Part shown: piece by piece, positions 24,588-33,005 of the stretch | How the letters are laid out: the number at the start of each line of letters is the position of its first letter | How positions within the stretch are numbered: the stretch's first letter is position 1 | Assembly (NCBI RefSeq): GCF_020037025.1 | Contig: NZ_JAIQLH010000079.1 | Span: 1 to 64,000 of the forward strand | DNA from: Streptomyces huiliensis | GTDB taxonomy: Bacteria > Actinomycetota > Actinomycetes > Streptomycetales > Streptomycetaceae | Direction of reading: 5' to 3' | DNA length: 64,000 nt | Translations under genes and position numbers: made by a program | The notes under the pieces: generated by a model | Told to the model about the DNA's origin: nothing | The model's input: only the letters and a program-made list of their open reading frames with translations | Databases searched by the model: none

Positions 24588-25496
24588 ATGGCCGCCCTGG
24601 AACTGCGTCACCTGCGCTATCTGCTCGCCGTCGCCGAGCACGGCAACTTCACCCGTGCCGCCGAGGAGCTGCACATCTCCCAGCCCACCCTGTCCCAGCA
24701 GGTCAAACAGCTCGAACGCACCCTCGGCGTGCAGCTGCTGGACCGCACCGGGCGCGCGGTACGGCTCACCGACGCCGGCGCCGTCTACACCGACCACGCC
24801 CGGCGGGCCCTGCGCGACCTGGCCGCCGCCGAGCGCGCCGTCCACGACGTCCGGGACCTCTCCCGCGGCCACCTGCGGCTCGCGGTCACCCCCACGTTCA
24901 CCGCCTACCTCGTGGGCCCGCTCACCGCCGAACTCCACGCCCGGCACCCCGGACTCACGCTGACGGTCCGGGAGATGACCCAGGACCGCGTCGAGGCCGC
25001 CCTCCTCGCCGACGACCTCGACGTCGGCATCGCCTTCGCCGGCCCCCACCTGCCCGGCATCGCCGCCACACCGCTGTTCACCGAGACCCTCACCCTGGTC
25101 AGGGCGGCCGGGCACACTCCCGCGCCGGCGGACCCGCTACCGCTCGGCGCCCTCCGGGACGAGCGACTGGCGCTGCTGAACACGGACTTCGCGACCCGGA
25201 CCCACATCGACGCCTACTTCGCCGACCACCGCGTCACCCCGCGCGTCACCGTCGAGGCCGACTCCCTCCAGGCCCTCACCGAGATCGTCCGGCGCACCGA
25301 CCTGGCCACCGTCCTGCCCGACGCCATCACCCACGACCACCCCCACCTCGTCCCCGTCCCGCTCACCCCGCCCCTCCCCACCCGCACCGTCACCCTCCTC
25401 CGCCGCGACGGCGCGTACCACAGCGCCGCCTGCCACGCCTTCGCCCGGCTCGCGCACGACCTCGTCCGGAGCCGCGGCTACGCCCCACCGCGGTGA
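24588..25496 (+). CDS. cynR: LysR family regulator, CynR-like
   Basis: A 302-residue LysR regulator. The helix-turn-helix is HGNFTRAAEELHISQPTLSQ (about residues 18-37), then QVKQLERTLGVQLLDRTGR. The C-terminal effector domain starts near residue 92 (HLRLAVTPTF). It is divergent from the carbonic anhydrase/cyanase operon, the arrangement of CynR with cynTS, so cyanate-responsive activation is likely. The ATG at 24588 gives the expected N-terminus ALELRHLRYL. The transcript is probably leaderless or has a short leader, since no good ribosome binding site is seen. Confidence 0.9.
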   Translation: MAALELRHLRYLLAVAEHGNFTRAAEELHISQPTLSQQVKQLERTLGVQLLDRTGRAVRLTDAGAVYTDHARRALRDLAAAERAVHDVRDLSRGHLRLAVTPTFTAYLVGPLTAELHARHPGLTLTVREMTQDRVEAALLADDLDVGIAFAGPHLPGIAATPLFTETLTLVRAAGHTPAPADPLPLGALRDERLALLNTDFATRTHIDAYFADHRVTPRVTVEADSLQALTEIVRRTDLATVLPDAITHDHPHLVPVPLTPPLPTRTVTLLRRDGAYHSAACHAFARLAHDLVRSRGYAPPR

Positions 25497-25680
25497 TCCG
25501 CGCCGAGCGCGCGCAGACGGGCGCCCTCGTGTCCAGAGTGTCCGGTTGGCCAATACAGCGGCGCGAACACGTCATGTCGCACAACCGTCCGATCTGCGTC
25601 CTCGCCGGCGGTGGCAGACTCGGTCCGCCGTCCCCGGCAGGAGCCGGCGGACGCCCATCCGGCGAAAGGAGGCCCTCTCG
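25497..25680. promoter_or_regulatory. Leader region of the lectin gene
   Basis: No gene is seen. The last part has GAAAGGAGG ending 8 bases before the ATG at 25681, a strong ribosome binding site. TTGGCCAATA at about 25546 may belong to a promoter, but no clear -10 pairs with it. Confidence 0.35.
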
Positions 25681-26145
25681 ATGAAGAAGAGGGTCAGCGC
25701 ACTCCTCGCGGTTGCCACGCTCGCCACCCTGACGCTCGCCGGCCAGGCCGGCGCGGCACCGGACACCCACACCGCGGCCGACGGCGCGAGAGCGACGACC
25801 ACGGTGAGAATCAAGGCCACGCGGATCCTGGAGGCAACCGCCGTGCTGGAGCACGGCCAGTCGTGGAGCTCCGACACGGCCACGCTGGTCATGCAGACGG
25901 ACGGCAACCTCGTCGTCTACGACGAGTTCGGCCGGGCCCGGTGGAACACCGGCACCGTCGGCCAGGGGTGGCGGGCGGTCTTCCAGACGGACGGCAACTT
26001 CGTCGTCTACACCCGCTCCGGCAAGGCGGTCTGGAACTCGAAGACCGCCGGGCACCCCGGCTCCCGGCTCGCCGTCCAGGACGACGGCAACGTCGTGATC
26101 TACGACGGCAGTCAGGCCATCTGGAACACCCGCACCGCGCATTGA
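25681..26145 (+). CDS. Secreted mannose-binding (GNA/B-type) lectin-like protein
   Basis: A 154-residue exported protein. The signal peptide is MKKRVSALLAVATLATLTLA, cleaved after GQAGA. The mature part has the three-fold B-lectin pattern QxDxNxVxY: QTDGNLVVY, QTDGNFVVY and QDDGNVVIY, each followed by a WNT or WNS turn. In plant monocot lectins and bacterial homologues this motif binds mannose. The whole domain is a single bulb-type lectin repeat set with no other domain, so it may be a free carbohydrate-binding or lectin-like bacteriocin type protein. An exceptionally stable hairpin follows the stop. Confidence 0.92.
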   Translation: MKKRVSALLAVATLATLTLAGQAGAAPDTHTAADGARATTTVRIKATRILEATAVLEHGQSWSSDTATLVMQTDGNLVVYDEFGRARWNTGTVGQGWRAVFQTDGNFVVYTRSGKAVWNSKTAGHPGSRLAVQDDGNVVIYDGSQAIWNTRTAH

Positions 26146-26151
26146 GCGAGC

Positions 26152-26192
26152 CCGTCGGCGGGCGGACCGGTGGCCGGTCCGCCCGCCGACGG
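26152..26192 (+). terminator. Very stable hairpin after the lectin gene
   Basis: A perfect inverted repeat with 19-bp arms (26152-26170 and 26174-26192) and a 3-base loop TGG begins 7 bases after the lectin stop. No T run follows. Confidence 0.85.
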
Positions 26193-26225
26193 CGTGCCAA
26201 GCCCCCCTTGCCCTGCTGACCAGCT

Positions 26226-26252
26226 CTTTCACCCTGCGGGAACGGGTGAAAG
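26226..26252. repeat. Inverted repeat CTTTCACCC / GGGTGAAAG
   Basis: Perfect 9-bp arms at 26226-26234 and 26244-26252 are separated by 9 bases. It lies in the 307-base gap between the lectin and the small membrane protein, where no gene is seen. It could be an operator (dyad centres fit a dimeric repressor) or a weak hairpin in the leader of the next gene. Confidence 0.5.
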
Positions 26253-26452
26253 TGGTTCTCCTCCGCCCAGGCGACCTGTACGATCACGGCACGCGCACAC
26301 GCGCGTTCAGCCCCAACAGCACCAAGGTGTCGTGGTGTTGCGCGCGACTGCCGGGTGTTCGGATCACCGGCGCACCCGGTGGCCGGCCGTCCGAGGGAAC
26401 GGCTCCCATGACGGGGCGCCTTGAAACATTGTCTCCACAGAGCGGAGAGAAC

Positions 26453-26809
26453 GTGTTCATCGCCTTCGTCACGGTCACCATTCTCGGTGTGGTCTTCAAC
26501 GGTGCCGCCGCCGTCACCTACCTGATCGGCCACGAATACCCCAAGACCCAGGCGGACATGAAGGGCATACCCCGGAAGTACGTGCCGGTCCTGGGCCTGT
26601 TGCTGGCGGCCGGCACCGTGGGGCTGGGGGCCGGGCTCGCCGTGCCGGTGCTGGGGTCGCTCGCCGCCTGCGGGCTCATCCTCTACTTCATCGGGGCGAT
26701 CATCGCCCATGTGCGGGTGGGCTCCCGCGACATCGTGGGCGGCATCGTGTTCCTGGCCACCGCGGTGGCCGTCCTCGTCCTGGGGCTGGCCCACCACGGA
26801 TTCGCGTGA
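26453..26809 (+). CDS. DoxX-like small membrane protein
   Basis: A 118-residue protein with four predicted membrane helices (about 1-22, 43-60, 62-83 and 96-114). GHEYPKTQADMKGIPRKYVP is in the loop after helix 1, a pattern seen in DoxX-like (DoxX_2) proteins of actinomycetes. The function is not established. I chose GTG at 26453 because GGAG lies 7 bases upstream and the protein then begins at the first helix; longer in-frame versions add a non-conserved, polar leader. Possibly leads a short monocistronic transcript. Confidence 0.78.
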   Translation: MFIAFVTVTILGVVFNGAAAVTYLIGHEYPKTQADMKGIPRKYVPVLGLLLAAGTVGLGAGLAVPVLGSLAACGLILYFIGAIIAHVRVGSRDIVGGIVFLATAVAVLVLGLAHHGFA

Positions 26810-26869
26810 CACCCGAGCGGCCCGCGCCTCCCCGAGGGGGCGGCGCGGGCCGCTCGGTGCCGGGCCGGG

Positions 26870-28468
26870 CTACAGTCCGGCCGCCAGGCGGCGGGAGAGC
26901 TCCACCCGGCGGGTCTTCAGCGTGGCGGTACGCGGCAGTTCGGCCAGCGGGATCCGGACGGGATCGGCCAGCAGGGGGTACGCGGCCGTGGCGGCGCGCC
27001 AGCGGTCCGTGTCCAGCGGCTCGTCGCGGTGGGTGCACACGACCGGGACCGCCGTGCCCTCGGGCCCCGGGACGACGACGACCTCGGCCAGCTCCGCCAG
27101 CCGGTCCAGCAGGACGTCCTCGATCTCCAGGTTGCTGCTCACCCCCGGGATCGCGTCGAACTCGCGGTCCAGCAGGTGCAGGCAGCCGAACAGCGTCCGG
27201 TAGCCCACGTCCCCCGTACGCCACCAGCCGTCGTGCAACTGGGCGTCGTAGCGCTCCCGCTCGCCGTGGTACGTCTTCGCCAGCCCGTCCCAACGGACCT
27301 CGATGAGGCCGGGGTTCCGGCGCGAGGGCCGCCCGCCGTCGCGGCTCACCAGCCGGACCCGGGCGCTGCCCGGCAGCGGGTAGCCCACGCAGCGGCCGTC
27401 CATCCAGCGGGCCAGCGGGCGGTAGTACGGCCGGCCGGCCGCCGGGCCGACCTCGCTCTGCCCGTAGATCTGGAAGAACTGCGCGCGCCGGGCGGAGGCG
27501 CCCAGCAGCCGGCGGACCGTCCTGGGGTGGATCGCGTCGAAGGTGCTGCTGAAGTACTTCACCGACGCGAACGGGCGGCGCGCGTCGTCGGCCAACTCCT
27601 CCCAGGCGAGGAAGGAGTTGGGCAGCGCCTCGATCAGCCAGGGCCGGCGCTCGGCGAAGAAGGCGGCGACGGCGTCCGGCTCCCCGTCCTTCACCAGCAG
27701 CGCGGGCATGCCCTGGAGGAGGCAGAGCGAGAGCGCTGCGAACGTCCTGGAGTGGCCGAAGGGGAGGTGGATGGCGACGGTGCCGCGCTTCCTCATCAGC
27801 CCCAGCAGGAACAGCTGTGGGCGCAGCCGGGCGCGCATCGTCCGCGGCGTGTGCACCACCAGCTTGGGCAGACCCGTGGTGCCGGAGGTGTGCGTGATCA
27901 TGGCCGGCTCGTCCGGGCCGCGCAGCACCGGGCGTACCGGTACCGTGCCGTCCAGTGCGGCGAGCGCGACCGCGCCGGGGCCGGCGTCGCCCACGCCGAT
28001 CACGCCCCGGGTGAGCTCCGTCAGGTCCACGCCGCCCTCGGTGAGGGCGCGGAGCCCGGGCCCGTCGGTGATCAGGTACGGCCGGTCCAGCCGGGCCAGC
28101 AACGCGGCGACGGACGCGGGGTCCAGGTGGTGCGAGAGCATGACCGGGACCGCGCCGACGCGCTCCACCGCCGTCGCGAGCAGCCAGAGGTCGAAGTTGG
28201 GGGCCTTGCAGATCACCACGTGGCGGCCGGGGCCCACTCCGCCGGCGGCGAGCCGGTTCGCAAGGTCCGCCACGGCGTCCGCCAGCCGCCGGACCGTCAG
28301 CCGGCGGCCGGCCTCCGGCAGGACGTCGAGGTCGTGGTCGAGGACGAGCGGCATCGCGCCGCGGACGCGCGCCGCCCGCTCCGGCACGACACCGAGGTAG
28401 AGGCCGTGCCGGTGCGGTGACGTGCGGGCCGCCGCGCGGCGGGGCTGGTACGACGACACGCTTCGCAT
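26870..28468 (-). CDS. AMP-forming ligase (class I adenylate-forming enzyme)
   Basis: A 532-residue acyl-CoA-synthetase-fold enzyme. The ATP-binding P-loop is THTSGTTGLPKLVVHT, the motif QIYGQSEVGP is the A5 region, and WWRTGDVGY carries the ribose-binding Asp. The C-terminal Lys is in RTATLKTRRVEL, so the active site looks complete. It is the second gene after the polyprenyl synthase on the minus strand, with ATG at 28468 preceded by AGGAAG. No carrier protein or ketosynthase that needs an acyl-CoA is nearby. A role as acyl-CoA ligase, or as a diazotase-like enzyme acting on an aminated naphthoquinone, are both open. Confidence 0.85.
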   Translation of the reverse strand: MRSVSSYQPRRAAARTSPHRHGLYLGVVPERAARVRGAMPLVLDHDLDVLPEAGRRLTVRRLADAVADLANRLAAGGVGPGRHVVICKAPNFDLWLLATAVERVGAVPVMLSHHLDPASVAALLARLDRPYLITDGPGLRALTEGGVDLTELTRGVIGVGDAGPGAVALAALDGTVPVRPVLRGPDEPAMITHTSGTTGLPKLVVHTPRTMRARLRPQLFLLGLMRKRGTVAIHLPFGHSRTFAALSLCLLQGMPALLVKDGEPDAVAAFFAERRPWLIEALPNSFLAWEELADDARRPFASVKYFSSTFDAIHPRTVRRLLGASARRAQFFQIYGQSEVGPAAGRPYYRPLARWMDGRCVGYPLPGSARVRLVSRDGGRPSRRNPGLIEVRWDGLAKTYHGERERYDAQLHDGWWRTGDVGYRTLFGCLHLLDREFDAIPGVSSNLEIEDVLLDRLAELAEVVVVPGPEGTAVPVVCTHRDEPLDTDRWRAATAAYPLLADPVRIPLAELPRTATLKTRRVELSRRLAAGL

Positions 28469-28499
28469 GAAGGTCTTCCTTTGCGTGGGCCGGGCTGGG

Positions 28500-28547
28500 G
28501 TACGAACGGGCGGGGCTACGAACGGGTGGGGGTGCGAACGGGCGGGG
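28500..28547 (-). repeat. Three 16-bp tandem repeats between two cluster genes
   Basis: Three adjacent copies of a 16-bp unit close to GTACGAACGGGCGGGG (28500-28515, 28516-28531, 28532-28547) lie between the polyprenyl synthase stop and the ligase start. They do not have the 11-bp period of SARP boxes. They may affect mRNA structure or bind a regulator. Confidence 0.75.
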
Positions 28548-28572
28548 GTACGCGGTGTGGGTACGGCGCGTG

Positions 28573-29724
28573 TCAGCGGTCGCGGTAGGCGACCCTGCCG
28601 GCCAGTTCCCCGAGGCGCAGGCGCCAGCGGTCCGGCAGGCCGGCGTCCGCCAGGGCGGCGCGGGCGTCGGCGACCAGGGCGTCGATCCGCGCCTCGACGT
28701 CCGCGCGCACGCCGGAGGCGAGCAGGGCGGCGCGGAGTCCGGCCGGGTCCCGGTCGGCGGAGCCGCCGCGTCCGACCAGCCGGGCGACCCGCGGGTCCCG
28801 GGCCGCGGCCAAGGCCACCAGCAGGGTCATCTTGTGCTGCCCTAGGTCCAGGCCGGCCGGCTTGCCGGTCGCCGCCGCGTCGCCGAACACGTCGAGCAGG
28901 TCGTCCCGCAGCTGGAACGCCTCGCCGGCGGCGACCCCGTACGCCTCGAAGGCCGGGTGCAGGTCGGGGCGGCCGGCGAGGGCCGCGCCGAGGGCGAGCG
29001 GGCGGTGGACGGTGTAGCGGCCGGACTTGCAGACGGCGACCCAGCGGGCCAGGTCCGGGTCGGCGTCCGACTCGGCGGCCAGGGAGAGGTCCAGCTGCTG
29101 ACCGACGATCAGCTCCGCGACCAGCTCGTGCCACACCCGTGCCGCCGGTCCGGGCAGCCCGCCCGCGAGCCGGTTCGCGTAGCCGAGCGCCAGGTCCCCG
29201 GCGAGGATGGCGACGCCCTCCCCGTACCGGCGGGACTCCCCGGCCCAGACGTGCCGCGCATGGCGGGCGGCGTGCGCGGTGTGGGCGGTCGGGGCGCCGC
29301 GCCGGGTGGACGAGCCGTCCATGACGTCGTCGTGGAGGAGCGCGAAGGCGTGCAGCAGTTCGAGCGCGGCCGCCGCGTCGACGACCGCGTCGTCGGCGGC
29401 CGGAGCCGTTTCCGCGCCGGGGCGGGCCGCCAGGTAGCCGGTGACGCAGAACAGCGGGCGCAGCCGCTTGCCGCCCGCCACCACCAGCTCCGCGACGGCC
29501 GTGACCGGCACGGCCACCCGGGGGTCCACGGCACTCCAGCGCGCCCGCTCGGCGTTCAGCAGTTGCCCGATCCGCCGGTCGACGCGGTCGAGCAGCTTCC
29601 CGCAGGTCTCCTCGTCGGCGCCGCCGCGCTCCGCCGCCGCCCCGGCGACGGCCCCGGCGGCCTCCGCCGGCACCGGCCGCTCCGGCTGCCCGGATCGCTC
29701 CGAGCGGTCCCGTTCTCTCAGCAC
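28573..29724 (-). CDS. Polyprenyl (FPP/GGPP-type) diphosphate synthase
   Basis: A 383-residue trans-isoprenyl diphosphate synthase. The first Asp-rich motif is LLHDDVMDGSSTRRG and the second is FQLRDDLLDVFGD. GGKRLRP and the KSGRYT-like segment CKSGRYTVHRPLALG are typical of actinomycete GGPP synthases. Product length (FPP or GGPP) cannot be settled from sequence. I chose GTG at 29724, preceded by GGGGGAGG; an extra 50-residue N-terminal tail is polar and variable. It should make the prenyl donor for the aromatic prenyltransferase and/or the class II cyclase of this cluster. No mevalonate genes are present, so precursors must come from the housekeeping pathway. Confidence 0.93.
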   Translation of the reverse strand: MLRERDRSERSGQPERPVPAEAAGAVAGAAAERGGADEETCGKLLDRVDRRIGQLLNAERARWSAVDPRVAVPVTAVAELVVAGGKRLRPLFCVTGYLAARPGAETAPAADDAVVDAAAALELLHAFALLHDDVMDGSSTRRGAPTAHTAHAARHARHVWAGESRRYGEGVAILAGDLALGYANRLAGGLPGPAARVWHELVAELIVGQQLDLSLAAESDADPDLARWVAVCKSGRYTVHRPLALGAALAGRPDLHPAFEAYGVAAGEAFQLRDDLLDVFGDAAATGKPAGLDLGQHKMTLLVALAAARDPRVARLVGRGGSADRDPAGLRAALLASGVRADVEARIDALVADARAALADAGLPDRWRLRLGELAGRVAYRDR

Positions 29725-30100
29725 TCCGCCTCCCCCTGGCTCTGTTCGCCCCCTCGGCCCCCGCGGGCCCGCCCAAGAGGCGGCCCTGTCCCGCCCGTCG
29801 GCGGCCCTGACCCGCATCCTCGGCGCCGCCCCTTGCCGGGCAGTACGCGGCGGATTGGGATCCGCTTGGCGGCAAGGACGCGCCAATTCCGGGCCCAGCC
29901 GCCCCCAAGAAGCCGCTGACATGCTCCCTTCCGGAGGCCGGCCCGGCCCGGGGCGCGGATCGCGCGGTTCGCCGGGGACGCCCCGCCGCCGCGACGCGTC
30001 CGGCCCCCGGGGGCACCCCGGTCTCCGCTGTCCGCAGAGTTCCGCCGCCGGCGCGGCCGGCCAGGCCGCGCCGGCGGTCCACCCGAGAGAGCGACACCAC
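29725..30100. promoter_or_regulatory. Divergent promoter region at the centre of the cluster
   Basis: This 376-base gap separates the polyprenyl synthase (minus) from the cupin operon (plus) and must hold promoters for both. It has related sequences CCTTGCCG (about 29831) and CGGCAAGG (about 29870) as an inverted pair, and TTGGGAT/TTGGCGG 11 bp apart (about 29855-29872), weakly like SARP heptamers. No convincing -10 box is visible. No gene is supported here. Confidence 0.4.
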
Positions 30101-30643
30101 ATGAGCGGTCTCATCGTCCCGCCCGGCCACGGCCGGAGACTCTCCACGAAAGCGCAGGACGTGACCTTCAAGGTCACGGCCGCGGACGGCTCCGCCGCCT
30201 CCGTGTTCGAGGTGGTCGTGCCGCCGGGCTTCGACGTCGGCGCCCACACCCACAGCCACTCCCAGGAATTTTTCTACGTCCTGGAAGGGGAGTTGGAGCT
30301 CCTCGCCTTCGAGCCCGCCGAGCGGACCGGGGACACCTGGCACGACTGGGAGTCGCCGAGCGGCGACCGGCCCGTCCGGGCGACCGCGGGCAGCTGCATG
30401 TTCGTGCCGCCGGGCACCCCGCACGCGTTCCGGAACCCCACGGACCGGCCGGCCCGGATGCTGTTCCAGAGCTCTCCCTCGCCGGACCACGAGCGCTACT
30501 TCGAGGAGATCGTCGAGATCTTCGCCGCCGGCCGGTCCGTGGACTCCGCGGCCGTGGAGCGGATGCGCGAGCGGTACGACGTACAGCAGATCACCCCGCT
30601 CCGCTACACCCCGCCCGTCCCCGCGCCGGCCGGGCGGGCCTGA
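30101..30643 (+). CDS. Cupin-domain protein, THN-oxidising monooxygenase type
   Basis: A 180-residue single-domain cupin. Motif 1 is GAHTHSHSQEFFYVLEGELEL, with His and Glu ligands, and motif 2 is CMFVPPGTPHAFRNPTDRPA. In furaquinocin, naphterpin and other tetrahydroxynaphthalene pathways a cupin next to the type III PKS oxidises THN to flaviolin or its relatives, and that role fits here. ATG at 30101 follows GAGAGAG. The stop overlaps the aminotransferase start by one base (TGATG). It is the first gene of the four-gene naphthoquinone operon. Confidence 0.88.
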   Translation: MSGLIVPPGHGRRLSTKAQDVTFKVTAADGSAASVFEVVVPPGFDVGAHTHSHSQEFFYVLEGELELLAFEPAERTGDTWHDWESPSGDRPVRATAGSCMFVPPGTPHAFRNPTDRPARMLFQSSPSPDHERYFEEIVEIFAAGRSVDSAAVERMRERYDVQQITPLRYTPPVPAPAGRA

Positions 30644-31797
30644 TGGCGGTGACGGCCGAGGAGGCCGTCCCACTCGTCCACGCCAGCCTGGGCGAACGGG
30701 AACTCGCGGCGGTGGCCGAGGTGTTCGCCTCGGGCTGGCCCGCCGGCCAGGGCCCGAAGGGCAAGGCGCTCGAAGCCCTGCTGAAGAGCCGCTACGGCGT
30801 CGGCGACGCGGTCGCGCTGAGCAACTGCGGGGCCGCCCTGCACCTGGCCGTGCTGGCGCTCGGCGTCGAGCCCGGCGACGAGGTGATCGTCGCCGACCAC
30901 ACCTTCCCCGCCCCGGCCCACGCGGTGCGCTACGCCGGCGCTACGCCCGTCTTCGCGGACGTGCGCCGCGACACCGGCACCATCGACCCCCGGGCGGTGG
31001 CGGACCTGATCGGTCCGCGCACGGTCGGCGTGATCGCGGTGGACACCGTCGGACTGCCCGCCGACTACGCCGAGTTGACGGCCCTGACCGACCGCCACGG
31101 CCTCTTCCTCGTCGAGGACGCCGCCTGCGCGGTCGGCGCCACCTACCGGGGCCGCCCGGCGGGCACGCTCGCACCGGTGGCCTGCCTGTCGTTCCACGGC
31201 CGCAAGGGCGCCACCAGCGGCGAGGGCGGGGCGCTGCTCGCCACCGACCCGGCCGTCGGGGCGGCGGCCCGGCTCCGGTCGTCGTTCGGCATCGGCAGCA
31301 TCTACGACCAGGCGCGGGAGGCCGGCCTGCCGATCCCCTCGTTCACCGAGATCGGCTACAACTACAAGCTGTCCGACATCGCCGCCGCGATCCTCCTGGT
31401 GCAGCTGGAGCGGGTCGGCGAACTCCTGGACCGCCGGACCGCGGCCGCGGCGGCGTACGGGCGGCTGCTCGCCGACGAGGAACTGCTCACGCTGCCGCAC
31501 GTGCCGGCGGACCGCACCCACGCCTGGCAGTCCTACCTGGTGACCCTCGACCCGCGGGTCGACCGCTCCGGGCTCGCCGCCGCGCTGCGCGCCCGGGGCA
31601 TCGGCTGTGGCCACGGCACCTGGGCCTGCCATGTGCAGCCGGTCTTCGACACCGGGCGGAGCTGTCCCGTCTCGGCGGACCTCTTCCAGCGCAACCTGGC
31701 CCTTCCCCTGCACGCGGAGCTCCGCCCGGACCAGGTCGAACGGGTCGCGGAGGTCCTGCGGGCCGAGCTGCGGAACCACCTGCGCCCTCCGAACTGA
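30643..31797 (+). CDS. DegT/DnrJ family PLP aminotransferase
   Basis: A 384-residue PLP aminotransferase of the DegT/DnrJ/EryC1 family. Substrate and PLP sites: SNCGAALHLAVLALGVEPGD, VEDAACAVGA with the Asp that binds the pyridine nitrogen, and SFHGRKGATSGEGG with the Schiff-base Lys. Most family members act on sugars, but a homologue in furaquinocin-type clusters performs oxidative transamination of a hydroxynaphthoquinone to give 8-amino-flaviolin. Position between cupin and THN synthase genes fits that role. ATG at 30643 overlaps the cupin stop. No sugar biosynthesis genes are nearby. Confidence 0.9.
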   Translation: MAVTAEEAVPLVHASLGERELAAVAEVFASGWPAGQGPKGKALEALLKSRYGVGDAVALSNCGAALHLAVLALGVEPGDEVIVADHTFPAPAHAVRYAGATPVFADVRRDTGTIDPRAVADLIGPRTVGVIAVDTVGLPADYAELTALTDRHGLFLVEDAACAVGATYRGRPAGTLAPVACLSFHGRKGATSGEGGALLATDPAVGAAARLRSSFGIGSIYDQAREAGLPIPSFTEIGYNYKLSDIAAAILLVQLERVGELLDRRTAAAAAYGRLLADEELLTLPHVPADRTHAWQSYLVTLDPRVDRSGLAAALRARGIGCGHGTWACHVQPVFDTGRSCPVSADLFQRNLALPLHAELRPDQVERVAEVLRAELRNHLRPPN

Positions 31798-31817
31798 CCG
31801 AGGCAAGAGGCAGAGAC

Positions 31818-33005
31818 ATGTCGTCACTTACCAAGCCTGCTGAACTTTCCGAGTTTCCAGAGCCCGCCGAGAAACAGCCGCCGGACGCGCCCGTCCTGTG
31901 CAGACCCGCGGTACGCGTGCCGGAGTACACCATCACCATGGAACAGACGCTGGAGTTCGCCGAGCGGACCCACGCGGGAAAGCCCCAACTGCCGCTCGCC
32001 CTCCGCTTGATAAGGAACACCGGCGTGCGGAAGCGGCACCTGGTGCAGCCGATCGAACAGACCCTGGAGCACCCGGGCTTCGAGGAGCGCAACCGGATCT
32101 ACGAGACCGAGTCGAAGAAGCGCTGCCCCGACGTCGTCGAGGAGGCGCTGGCCAACGCCATGCTGCGGGCCGAGGACATCGACGCGATCGTCTACGTGTC
32201 GTGCACCGGCTTCATGATGCCCTCGCTCACCGCGTGGCTCATCAACACCATGGGGTTCCGGTACGACACCCGGCAACTGCCCATCGCCCAGCTGGGCTGC
32301 GCGGCGGGCGGGGCGGCGATCAACCGGGCCCACGACTTCTGCGCGGCCCACCCGGACAGCAACGCGCTGATCGTCTCGTGCGAGATGTGCTCGCTCTGCT
32401 ACCAGCCCGACGCCGACGACATCGGCTCGCTGCTGTCCGACGGCCTGTTCGGGGACGCGGTGGCGGCGGCCGTGGTGCGCGGCCGGCAGGACCCCGGCGT
32501 CACAGGTGTCCGGCTGCGGCGCAACGCCTCGTACCTCATCCCGAACACCGAGGAGTGGATCTCCTACGCCGTGCGCGGCACCGGATTCCACTTCCAGCTC
32601 GACCGGCGGGTGCCGGGCACCATGGAACCGCTCGCCCCGGTGCTGCGCGACCTCGCCGCGGGCCACGGCTGGGACGCCGCGGACCTGGACTTCTACATCG
32701 TCCACGCCGGCGGCCCGCGGATCCTGGACGACCTCGCCCGCTACCTGGGGGTCGACCGCGAGGTCTTCCGGCACAGCTGGGGGACGCTGACCGAGTACGG
32801 GAACATCGCCAGCGCGGTGGTGCTGGACGCGCTGCGCCGACGGTTCGAGGAGGGGCCGCTGCCGACGGGCGCCACCGGCGTGATCGCCGGCTTCGGTCCC
32901 GGCATCACCGCCGAAATGGCCCTGGGCACCTGGGTCGACGGCACGGACGGCGGGCGTCCCGCGGCCGGGGCCGCACGGCGTCCGTACGCGGGGAGGACCG
33001 CATGA
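31818..33005 (+). CDS. rppA: 1,3,6,8-tetrahydroxynaphthalene synthase (type III PKS)
   Basis: A 395-residue type III polyketide synthase of the RppA group, which makes THN from five malonyl-CoA. The catalytic triad is visible: Cys in QLGCAAGGAAINRAHDF, His in YIVHAGGPRILDDLA and Asn in GTLTEYGNIASAVVL. The segment VSCEMCSLCYQ carries the Cys that primes malonyl-CoA in RppA enzymes. GFGPGITAEMALGTW is the C-terminal signature. The stop overlaps the methyltransferase start (ATGA). It defines the cluster as a THN-derived naphthoquinone pathway. Confidence 0.96.
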   Translation: MSSLTKPAELSEFPEPAEKQPPDAPVLCRPAVRVPEYTITMEQTLEFAERTHAGKPQLPLALRLIRNTGVRKRHLVQPIEQTLEHPGFEERNRIYETESKKRCPDVVEEALANAMLRAEDIDAIVYVSCTGFMMPSLTAWLINTMGFRYDTRQLPIAQLGCAAGGAAINRAHDFCAAHPDSNALIVSCEMCSLCYQPDADDIGSLLSDGLFGDAVAAAVVRGRQDPGVTGVRLRRNASYLIPNTEEWISYAVRGTGFHFQLDRRVPGTMEPLAPVLRDLAAGHGWDAADLDFYIVHAGGPRILDDLARYLGVDREVFRHSWGTLTEYGNIASAVVLDALRRRFEEGPLPTGATGVIAGFGPGITAEMALGTWVDGTDGGRPAAGAARRPYAGRTA

